A stretch of DNA of 64,000 bases, taken from Roseomonas sp. KE0001. Its GTDB lineage: Bacteria > Pseudomonadota > Alphaproteobacteria > Acetobacterales > Acetobacteraceae. The notes under the pieces were generated by a model. That model saw only the letters and a program-made list of their open reading frames with translations. It did no database searches and had not been told where the DNA came from. Where the stretch lies: positions 62,001-126,000 of the forward strand of contig NZ_RCVQ01000004.1 of assembly GCF_016107285.1 (NCBI RefSeq). Direction: 5' to 3'. A program made the translations under genes and the position numbers. Of this stretch, positions 57,515-64,000 are shown in pieces; positions within the stretch are counted from its first letter, which is position 1, and each line of letters begins with the position of its first letter.

Positions 57515-58009
57515 ATGGCACCCTCCAGCGGGACAGCGGAGCGCGGCGCTGACCTCGCCGCCAGCCTCTTCGTGACGCTGCTCGGCCTGCTCTGCATCTG
57601 GCAGGCCTGGGCCATCCCGGTCACGCCGCTCTATGCCCAGGTCGGGCCGAAGTTCATGCCCTACCTGATCGGCGGGCTGGTCACGCTGGTCGGCCTCGGG
57701 CTGGTCGGGACCGCGTTGCGCGGCGGCTGGTCCGCCTCGCTGGAGGAGGTGCGGGAGGCGCCGCCGGTCAACTGGCGCGCCCTCGGGCTGGTCGGCGCCG
57801 GGCTGGTGGCCAACCTGGCGCTGATCGACACGCTGGGCTTCGTCTTCGCCGCCACGGCGCAGTTCGTGCTGGTCGCCATGGGCTTCGGCAGCCGCCATCC
57901 GCTGCGCGACCTCGCCATCGGCCTCGCCGTGACGCTCGGCGCCTTCCTGGCCTTCGACAAGCTGCTCGGCGTGAACATCGGCGCCGGCATCCTCGACGGG
58001 ATCCTCTAA
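57515..58009 (+). CDS. tctB: Tripartite tricarboxylate transporter small membrane subunit TctB
   Basis: A 164-residue membrane protein with four hydrophobic helices, the small subunit of the TTT transporter: LAASLFVTLLGLLCIWQAW, FMPYLIGGLVTLVGLGLVG, LGLVGAGLVANLALIDTLGFVF and LAIGLAVTLGAFLAFDKLLGVNIGAGIL. It sits between tctC and tctA with almost no spacing. Sequence conservation in this family is low; position and topology decide the call. Confidence 0.85.
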   Translation: MAPSSGTAERGADLAASLFVTLLGLLCIWQAWAIPVTPLYAQVGPKFMPYLIGGLVTLVGLGLVGTALRGGWSASLEEVREAPPVNWRALGLVGAGLVANLALIDTLGFVFAATAQFVLVAMGFGSRHPLRDLAIGLAVTLGAFLAFDKLLGVNIGAGILDGIL

Positions 58010-58012
58010 GCC

Positions 58013-59512
58013 ATGGACGTCTGGAGCGGACTGGCCTTCGGCTTCGGCAACGCGCTGACGCTGACCAATCTCGGCTGGGCGCTGCTCGGCTGCTTCCTCG
58101 GCACCGCGATCGGCGTGCTGCCGGGCATCGGCCCGGCGCTGACCATCGCCCTGCTGCTGCCGATCACCTTCCAGGTCTCGGCCACCGGCGCCTTCATCCT
58201 GTTCTGCGGCGTGTTCTACGGCGCCATGTACGGCGGCTCGACCACCTCGATCCTGCTCAACACGCCGGGCGAGAGCGGCTCCATCATCACCGCGCTGGAA
58301 GGCGCCAAGATGGCGCGGAACGGCCGTGCCGGGCCGGCGCTGGTCACCGCCGCCATCGGCAGCTTCGTCGCCGGCACCATCGGCACGCTGGGCATCTCCT
58401 TCCTCGGCCCGATCGTCGTCGAGCTGGCCCTGCAGCTCGGCCCGGCCGAGTACTTCGCGCTGATGATCCTCTGCTTCGTCACCGTCTCGGCGGTGCTGGG
58501 CGGCTCGGCGCTGCGCGGCCTGGCCTCGCTCGGCCTCGGCCTGACCATCGGGCTGATCGGCATCGACCTGCAGACCGGCCAGCCGCGCCTGACTTTCGGC
58601 ATCCCCGAGCTTCTGGACGGCGTCGATGTCGTGCTGGTCGCGGTCGCGCTCTTCGCGGTGGGCGAGACGCTCTACCTCGCCTGGCGCCATGTCGAGGGCC
58701 GGCAGGAGGTGCGCGAGGTCGGGCGGCTGATGATGTCGAAGGAGGACTGGAAGCGCAGCATCGGCCCCTGGCTGCGCGGTGCCGGCCTCGGCTTTCCCTT
58801 CGGCGTGATGCCGACCGGCGGCAGCGAGATGCCGACCATGCTGAGCTACTACGCCGAGAGGAAGCTGGTGAAGCCCGAGCACCGGCACGAGTTCGGCACC
58901 ACGGGCGCCATCGAGGGCGTGGCCGGGCCGGAGGCCGCCAACAACGCCGCCGCCGCCGGCATCCTGGTGCCGATGCTCACCCTCGGCCTGCCGACCTCGG
59001 CCACGGCGGCGATCATGCTCTCCGCCTTCCAGTCCTACGGCATCCAGCCGGGGCCCATGCTCTTCACCACGCAGGGCGAGCTGGTCTGGACGCTGATCGC
59101 CTCGCTCTACATCGCCAACATCATGCTCGTGGTGCTGAACCTGCCGCTGGTCGGGCTCTGGGCCCGCATCCTGAAGATCCCGACGCCGCAGCTCTACGCC
59201 GGCATCCTGGTCTTCGCCACCATCGGCACCTATGGCATCAGCAACAGCGTGGTCGACCTGATGCTGCTCTACGGCATCGGCATCATCGCCATGTTCATGC
59301 GGCGCTTCGACTTTCCCACAGCGCCGGTGGTGATCGGCATGATCCTGGGGCCCATGGCCGAGCAGGCGATGCGCCAGGCGCTGACCATCAGCCAGGGCGA
59401 CTGGACCACCTTCCTGACCCGTCCGGTCTCGCTCTGCATCCTGATCCTGGCGCTGATCGGGCTGGTCGGGCCGAAGCTCTGGGCACTGGCGGCGCGGCGG
59501 CGCGCGGCCTGA
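58013..59512 (+). CDS. tctA: Tripartite tricarboxylate transporter large membrane subunit TctA
   Basis: The 499-residue, about 12-helix transport subunit. The family blocks are clear: [108 protein letters not shown]. It ends the three-gene operon. The two asparagine/glycine-rich P-loops (residues near 30 and 330) are thought to line the substrate path. The next gene starts 106 bases later. Confidence 0.93.
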   Translation: MDVWSGLAFGFGNALTLTNLGWALLGCFLGTAIGVLPGIGPALTIALLLPITFQVSATGAFILFCGVFYGAMYGGSTTSILLNTPGESGSIITALEGAKMARNGRAGPALVTAAIGSFVAGTIGTLGISFLGPIVVELALQLGPAEYFALMILCFVTVSAVLGGSALRGLASLGLGLTIGLIGIDLQTGQPRLTFGIPELLDGVDVVLVAVALFAVGETLYLAWRHVEGRQEVREVGRLMMSKEDWKRSIGPWLRGAGLGFPFGVMPTGGSEMPTMLSYYAERKLVKPEHRHEFGTTGAIEGVAGPEAANNAAAAGILVPMLTLGLPTSATAAIMLSAFQSYGIQPGPMLFTTQGELVWTLIASLYIANIMLVVLNLPLVGLWARILKIPTPQLYAGILVFATIGTYGISNSVVDLMLLYGIGIIAMFMRRFDFPTAPVVIGMILGPMAEQAMRQALTISQGDWTTFLTRPVSLCILILALIGLVGPKLWALAARRRAA

Positions 59513-59618
59513 GGGTCGGGCGCGGCTTGCCAGGCTAGGGCCTGGCCGTTCTCATGGAGCTGGCCGGACATGGCGGCACGGACCGCGCCGGCCCAAAGGA
59601 TGATCCAGGAGGATGACG

Positions 59619-60668
59619 ATGCCCAGACCCGCCCGCCGCATGGCCCTGGCCCTGCTGCCGCTCGCGACCCTGCTCCTGACGGCCTGTCAGGCGCCCGCTC
59701 CCGTGACCGACGCCACCGCGGCGGCGGCGCCCGACGACCGGGCCGCCATCGCCGCCCGTGTCGAACTGCACCCCTACGCCTCCCGCACGATGAGCGACGC
59801 CGACTTCCTGCGCGGCGCCGCGCGGGCCGGCACGCCCGTCACGGTGGCGGGCGAGTTCCGCATCGCCCAGGGGGAGAGCCAGGGGGAGAGCCAGGGGGAA
59901 GGGCGGCGGCCGGTCGCGGTGCTGATGCACGGCTCGGGCGGCATCGGGCCGAATATCGAGATGTGGTCGCGGCTGCTGAACGCCCAGGGCGTCTCGACCT
60001 TCGCGATCGATGGCTTCACCGGGCGCGGCCTGGTCAGCACCAGCGCCGACCAGGCGAGGCTCGGCCGGCTGAACCTGATCCTCGACATCTATGGCGCGCT
60101 CGACATCCTGGCCAGACACCCACGCGTCGATCCCGAGCGCATCATCCTGATCGGCTTCTCGCGCGGCGGGCAGGCCGCCTTCTACGCGGCGATGGAGCGC
60201 TTCCACCGCCTGTGGAACCACAGCGGCGCGCAGTTCGCCGCCTACATCCCCTTCTACCCGGATTGCGCCACGCGCTACATCGACGACACGAAGCTGGTGG
60301 CGCGGCCGGTGCGGCTGATCCATGGCGAGGCGGACGACTACAACCCGCTCCGCAGCTGCGCCGCCCAGGTGAAGCGGCTGCGCGCGGCCGGCGCGGATGT
60401 CACCATCACCAGCTATCCCGGCGCGCATCACGGCTTCGACACGCCGCTCTCCGACACGCACAGCCGCGCCGCGCGGTCGCAGTCGGTGCGGGATTGCAGC
60501 ATCGAGGAGCGCCGGCCGGGCGTGCTGATCAACACCGCGACCGGGCGGCCCTTCGCCTATACCGACGACTGCGTGGTGCTCGGCCCGCATGTCGGCGGTC
60601 ATCCCGAGGCCCGCGCGGCGGCGCAGCGGGACGTGCCGGCGATCGTCCGGGAGGCCGTCGGGCGATAG
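59619..60668 (+). CDS. Alpha/beta hydrolase lipoprotein (dienelactone-hydrolase-like)
   Basis: The 349-residue product has a lipobox (LLLTAC, cysteine at about residue 23) and an alpha/beta hydrolase fold: PVAVLMHGSGGIGPNIEMWSRLLNAQG, nucleophile elbow LIGFSRGGQAAF, acid in IHGEADDYNP, and histidine in YPGAHHGFDTPL. AGGAGG six bases before the ATG at 59619 favours this over the ATG at 59613. A 12-bp tandem repeat lies inside (59868-59902). The TAG stop is also the first part of the 47-bp repeat. The substrate is unknown. Confidence 0.85.
   Translation: MPRPARRMALALLPLATLLLTACQAPAPVTDATAAAAPDDRAAIAARVELHPYASRTMSDADFLRGAARAGTPVTVAGEFRIAQGESQGESQGEGRRPVAVLMHGSGGIGPNIEMWSRLLNAQGVSTFAIDGFTGRGLVSTSADQARLGRLNLILDIYGALDILARHPRVDPERIILIGFSRGGQAAFYAAMERFHRLWNHSGAQFAAYIPFYPDCATRYIDDTKLVARPVRLIHGEADDYNPLRSCAAQVKRLRAAGADVTITSYPGAHHGFDTPLSDTHSRAARSQSVRDCSIEERRPGVLINTATGRPFAYTDDCVVLGPHVGGHPEARAAAQRDVPAIVREAVGR
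59868..59902 (+). repeat. 12-bp tandem repeat in the hydrolase lipoprotein
   Basis: CAGGGGGAGAGC occurs twice and a third, diverged unit follows (CAGGGGGAAGGG). It codes Gln-Gly-Glu-Ser units in a loop before the first beta strand, so length changes would keep the frame. Confidence 0.8.
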
Positions 60669-60714
60669 AGCAGATCCCGATCCGGTGGCATCACTGGATC
60701 GGGTGAAGATGCTC
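60668..60714 (+). repeat. 47-bp dispersed palindromic repeat, copy 2
   Basis: Begins on the last base of the TAG stop of the hydrolase lipoprotein. Outer arms GAGCA/TGCTC flank a 12-bp stem CCCGATCCGGTG-GCAT-CACTGGATCGGG with one mismatch. It matches copy 1 (18541-18587, opposite strand) along the whole length. Likely a REP-like element that also serves as a transcript end. Confidence 0.78.
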
Positions 60715-60811
60715 GCAAGAACAAATGGCCGGAGCGTTTGCCGTGAGCCCGTGCGAACGGAAGATGCTCCAGGGCGGCGCGGGAGGGGGCCCGCCCCCTC
60801 CCGGCGGCGGC

Positions 60812-61984
60812 TCAGCCCGCCAGCTCCCGCTCCACCAGGCGGGCGAAGTAGCCGGCGCCGATCGGCAGCAGGTTGTCGTTGAAGTCATAGGCCGGGTGGT
60901 GCACCGAGGTGGCGCCCTTCGCGCCCTCCGCCTGACCGACGAAGAGGAAGGCGCCTGGCCGCTTCTCCAGCATGAAGGAGAAGTCCTCGCCGCCCATCAC
61001 CGGCGGCGCCTCGCGCAGCAGGTTCCGCGCGCCCACCACCTCGGCCGCCGCCGCGGCCGCGCGCTCGGTCTGCTCGGCATGGTTCGCGGTCGGCGGGTAG
61101 CGGCGGTTGTAGCGCAGCTCGGCCACGGCGCCGTGCGCCGCGGCGGTGCCGGTGGCGATCTCGCCGATCAGCCGCTCGGCCATGTCGCGCATCTCCGGCG
61201 TCAGCGTGCGCACCGTGCCGCGGATCTCGGCCTCGTCGGGGATCACGTTGTCGGCGCTGCCGGCGTGGAACTGCGTGACCGAGACGACGACGCTGGCCAG
61301 CGGATCGGCGCGGCGGCTGGCGATGGCCTGCAGCCCGCCGACGATCTGCGCGCCGATCAGCACCGGGTCGATGGCGAGATGCGGCATGGCGCCATGCCCG
61401 CCGCGGCCGCGGACGGTCAGGCCGAAGGAATCCGAGGCCGCCATGACCACGCCGGCGACGGCGCGGACCTGGCCGAGCGGCATGGTCGGGTCGTTGTGGA
61501 TGCCGTAGACCGCATCGCAGGGGAAGCGGTCGAACAGCCCGTCCTCGATCATGGCGCGGGCGCCGGCCAGCCCCTCCTCGGCGGGCTGGAAGATGAAGTG
61601 CACCGTGCCGGCGAAGTTGCGCGTCTCGGCCAGGTACTTGGCGGCGCCGAGCAGCATGGCGGTGTGGCCGTCATGGCCGCAGGCGTGCATGGCGCCGGGG
61701 TTGGTGCTGCGGTGGGCGAAGTCGTTGATCTCCGGCATGGGCAGCGCGTCCATGTCGGCGCGCAGCCCGATGCTGCCGCCCCCCGCCTGGCGGCCCTTCA
61801 GCACGCCGACGAGGCCGGTCTGGCCGAGGCCGCGATGCACCTCGATCCCCCACCCCTCCAGCAGTCGGGCGACGGCCTCGCTGGTGCGCGTCTCCTGGAA
61901 GCCGAGTTCGGGATGGGCGTGGAAGTCGTGCCGCCAAGCGGTCATCTCGGGCACGAAGTCAGCGATACGGTTCGGGATCGGCAT
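60812..61984 (-). CDS. M20-family metal amidohydrolase (hippurate hydrolase-like)
   Basis: A cytoplasmic zinc/manganese hydrolase that removes acyl groups from amino acids or indole-amino acid conjugates. The 390-residue protein shows RHDFHAHPELGFQE, the metal site MHACGHDGHTAMLLG, IFQPAEEGLAGAR (catalytic glutamate pair), GRGGHGAMPHLAIDP and the late GGEDFSFMLEK. It is preceded, 17 bases upstream on the same strand, by a DUF1028 gene. Substrate not readable. Confidence 0.92.
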   Translation of the reverse strand: MPIPNRIADFVPEMTAWRHDFHAHPELGFQETRTSEAVARLLEGWGIEVHRGLGQTGLVGVLKGRQAGGGSIGLRADMDALPMPEINDFAHRSTNPGAMHACGHDGHTAMLLGAAKYLAETRNFAGTVHFIFQPAEEGLAGARAMIEDGLFDRFPCDAVYGIHNDPTMPLGQVRAVAGVVMAASDSFGLTVRGRGGHGAMPHLAIDPVLIGAQIVGGLQAIASRRADPLASVVVSVTQFHAGSADNVIPDEAEIRGTVRTLTPEMRDMAERLIGEIATGTAAAHGAVAELRYNRRYPPTANHAEQTERAAAAAAEVVGARNLLREAPPVMGGEDFSFMLEKRPGAFLFVGQAEGAKGATSVHHPAYDFNDNLLPIGAGYFARLVERELAG

Positions 61985-62001
61985 GGCAGGAGGGTCCCCG
62001 G

Positions 62002-62658
62002 TCAGGTCGGGCTGAAGGTCATGGGATCGACGGCGCGCAGGACATAGTCGTCGGCCTGCGGGGCGTAGTCGTGCCAGAGGCTGGCGAGGACGCCGATCGG
62101 ATCGGCATCGCGGTCCACGCGCAGGTCGGCGTAGGGGAAGCTCTCGCGCCCGACGATCAGCAGCGCGGCGGAGAGCAGCGGGCGGCCCTCGCCACCCGCC
62201 GCCTCGCCGGCCCGGAGCGCCGCCACCAGCCGGTCGCCCAGCGGCGATTCGGGCGAGGCCAGGAAGGCCGCGACCATGGCGGCGGGCACCCCCTCATCGG
62301 CCAGGATATTGCCGATGGCGACGCAATCCGGGCCATGCGCGGCGCCGCGGGCGGGCTTCACCCGGGCGCCGTCGCGGTGGGCGGTGCGGCCGGCGGCGTC
62401 GATCACGGCGATCTGCCGCCAGCCGAAATCCGGCGTGCTGGCCTCCAGCGCGGCGGCCGTCTGCCCGGCATCGCAGCCGCTGCGCAGCAGGTCGAGGCCG
62501 CGCGGGCCGAGGCGGGGGTCGGTGCGATGCTGGGTCAGTACGCCGCCGAGCCCCGGCGCCAGGAAAGGCACACGGGCGCCGATGGCAAGGCCCGAGGTGG
62601 TGGCGACGGCGCCGAACTGGCCGCTGCGGGCGCAGCGACCGAGAAGCGAGAAGGTCAT
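62002..62658 (-). CDS. DUF1028 protein (Ntn-hydrolase-like)
   Basis: A 218-residue DUF1028 protein; starts MTFSLLGRCARSGQFGAVATTSGLAIGAR and has PFLAPGLGGVLTQHRTDPRLGPRGLDLL and CVAIGNILA. The family is thought to have an Ntn-hydrolase-like fold and often lies beside M20 peptidases, as here. An ATG at 62667 would add three residues; the ribosome site is weak for both. Function unknown; a role in amide or peptide breakdown with the M20 enzyme is inferred. Confidence 0.85.
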   Translation of the reverse strand: MTFSLLGRCARSGQFGAVATTSGLAIGARVPFLAPGLGGVLTQHRTDPRLGPRGLDLLRSGCDAGQTAAALEASTPDFGWRQIAVIDAAGRTAHRDGARVKPARGAAHGPDCVAIGNILADEGVPAAMVAAFLASPESPLGDRLVAALRAGEAAGGEGRPLLSAALLIVGRESFPYADLRVDRDADPIGVLASLWHDYAPQADDYVLRAVDPMTFSPT

Positions 62659-62788
62659 GGGCGGCATTCTTGGGGCGGCCCCCCGGCTTGTCCATCCACG
62701 CGCAAGCGATGGCGTCCCAGGCGGCGTCCCGATGGGCTTTCCGATGGCGGGGCGATGCAACCCAGGCTAGAATCACGCCATCGTGAAG

Positions 62789-64000
62789 ATGACTCATCGC
62801 CTGTGCCTGGCGGGGCTCCTGCTGGCCGCCGCCGCCGCCCCGGCCAGGGTCGGGCCAGTCCGGGCCGAGGAGGTGCCGCCCAGCGGCGGCGACTGGGGCG
62901 GGGTGGGGCTGATCGAGACCCGCAACGCGCGGATGCGCGACGATGGCACCGTCGAACTGGGCGGCGCGCTGCGTCACCAGCGCCGCTTCTGGTTCGTCAA
63001 TTTCCAGGCGCTGCCCTTCCTGGAGACCACCTTCCGGGTCAGCGAGCGGCTGAACGCCACCACCGGCCAGGGCATGACCACCGACCGCTCCTTCGACCTG
63101 AAGCTGCGGTTGGTCGAGGAGAGCGAATGGCTACCGGCCGTCGCGGTCGGCCTGCAGGACTTCATCGGCACCGGCCTCTACGCCGGCGAATACCTCGTCG
63201 CCTCGAAGCGGTGGCACGGGCTGGACCTGACCGCCGGGCTGGGTTGGGGGCGGCTCGGCACGGGCGGCGAATGGAACAGTCCGCTGGCCTCGCTGAGCGG
63301 CCATTTCCGGGACCGGCCGCGCGATGTCGGGCGCGGCGGCACGGTGCAGCGCAACTGGTTCCGCGGCGAGGAGATGGCGCCCTTCCTCGGCCTCGAATGG
63401 TCGGTGCCGCCGTTGCCGACGCCCTGGGGCCCGGTGGCGGGGCTGCGTGCCAAGGCCGAATGGAACGGCGACGCCCTGCGCGACGAGCGCGGCGGCTGGC
63501 CGGCGCGGCGGGTGGATTCGCGGGGGGAGGCGGCCTCCCGCGTCAACCTCGGCCTGCAATGGTCGAACGGCTGGATGGATGCCGGGCTGCACTGGGTGCA
63601 CGGCACGGACCTGCTCTTCCGCCTGTCGCTGCGGATGAACCCGGCCGACCCTCCGCGCCTGCCGCCGCCGCCCATGCCGCCGCTGCCGGCGCGGGGCGCC
63701 GCCCTCGGCGCGGCGCCCGCCGGCGAGGCGGAGGTCGCGGCCGCGGTCTTCGCCGGGCTGGATCAGGCCGGGTTCCGCCCGCTCGCCTTCCGCCGGGAGG
63801 GGATGCTGGCCGAGATCGCGCTGGAAGGCGGCGATGCCCGCACCCCGGCGCAGATGGCGGCGCTGGCGCTCGGCGCGGTGCAGGCCGCCCTGCCGCCGGA
63901 GGTCGCGCTGCTGCGCCTGCGCTGGTGGCAGATGGGCGTCGAGATCGCCGTGCTGGAAGTGCCGCGGGCGGCGCTGGAGGCGGCGCGCGGCCCCGCCGGC
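62789..64000 (+). CDS. YjbH-like exopolysaccharide outer-membrane protein (3' end outside window)
   Basis: The frame is open from the ATG at 62789 (GTG at 62783 possible) to the last base, 404 codons, so the gene runs past the window. After a signal sequence (HRLCLAGLLLAAAAAPARVGPVRAE) it matches the YjbH family: GGVGLIETRNARMRDDGTVELG, FVNFQALPFLETTFRVSERL, SFDLKLRLVEESEWLPAVAVGLQD, GTGLYAGEYLVASKRW and LDLTAGLGWGRLG. YjbH is an outer-membrane protein of the yjbEFGH exopolysaccharide genes. A -10-like TAGAAT lies at 62768-62773. The yjbE/F/G partners are not upstream here. Confidence 0.85.
   Translation, partial: MTHRLCLAGLLLAAAAAPARVGPVRAEEVPPSGGDWGGVGLIETRNARMRDDGTVELGGALRHQRRFWFVNFQALPFLETTFRVSERLNATTGQGMTTDRSFDLKLRLVEESEWLPAVAVGLQDFIGTGLYAGEYLVASKRWHGLDLTAGLGWGRLGTGGEWNSPLASLSGHFRDRPRDVGRGGTVQRNWFRGEEMAPFLGLEWSVPPLPTPWGPVAGLRAKAEWNGDALRDERGGWPARRVDSRGEAASRVNLGLQWSNGWMDAGLHWVHGTDLLFRLSLRMNPADPPRLPPPPMPPLPARGAALGAAPAGEAEVAAAVFAGLDQAGFRPLAFRREGMLAEIALEGGDARTPAQMAALALGAVQAALPPEVALLRLRWWQMGVEIAVLEVPRAALEAARGPAG

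Overview
The window is a GC-rich chromosomal segment of an alphaproteobacterium, most likely of the Acetobacteraceae (Roseomonas-like). The reasons are a three-gene proton-translocating transhydrogenase, a CcrM-type GANTC methyltransferase, a bacteriophytochrome with its own heme oxygenase, a cellulose synthase operon, and several Bug/TctC-type binding proteins. This placement is inferred from gene content, not from a marker phylogeny. I see no rRNA, tRNA, insertion sequence, prophage or CRISPR array. It reads as ordinary core and metabolic chromosome with a few unusual loci.

Layout. 1-6026: 3' part of a cellulose operon (bcsB, bcsC). 6109-9532: pntAA-pntAB-pntB, a strong hairpin and a small membrane protein. 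9726-15289: a LysR regulator and a DUF1445/HyuA/HyuB operon that looks like 5-oxoproline or hydantoin catabolism. 15400-18811: lipoprotein, ispH, thrB overlapping rnhA, and a small gene ending in a dispersed 47-bp palindromic repeat. 18919-20825: an iron-type (Fur box) controlled YncE-like beta-propeller and a lytic transglycosylase. 20986-25630: a tandem glycine riboswitch followed by gcvT-gcvH-gcvP. 25661-26875: an Lrp/AsnC regulator divergent from an internally deleted 4-hydroxyphenylpyruvate dioxygenase. 27102-32859: Nudix hydrolase, topoisomerase IB, GNAT, DUF962, a CatE-like VOC protein, an alpha/beta hydrolase and rnhB. 32955-34052: ccrM, with two GANTC sites in its upstream region. 34077-37218: bphO-bphP photoreceptor pair.

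37445-44323: an orphan TctC protein, a beta-helix/RTX-like protein, an orphan molybdenum hydroxylase large subunit, a small unknown gene and a dipeptide-type binding protein. 44324-51292: an MFS transporter overlapping rlmN, an IalB-like protein, nth, DUF2244, a phasin-like protein, and glnK-amtB behind a sigma-54 promoter. 51501-56358: a UbiH-type hydroxylase, a glycosyltransferase-like protein, and a two-gene operon of a secreted EF-hand protein and a secreted protein with five repeats, each carrying two cysteines at identical spacing. 56514-59512: a complete tctC-tctB-tctA transporter. 59619-64000: a hydrolase lipoprotein, the second copy of the 47-bp repeat, a DUF1028-M20 amidohydrolase pair, and the 5' part of a YjbH-like outer-membrane exopolysaccharide gene cut by the window end.

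The strongest candidates for something undescribed are the five-repeat/EF-hand operon (53888-56358), the HPPD that lost both iron-binding histidines but kept its frame (26261-26875), and the 47-bp repeat that in both copies starts on the last base of a TAG stop codon. Regulatory calls (Fur, glycine riboswitch, sigma-54, GANTC) come from directly visible sequence motifs.
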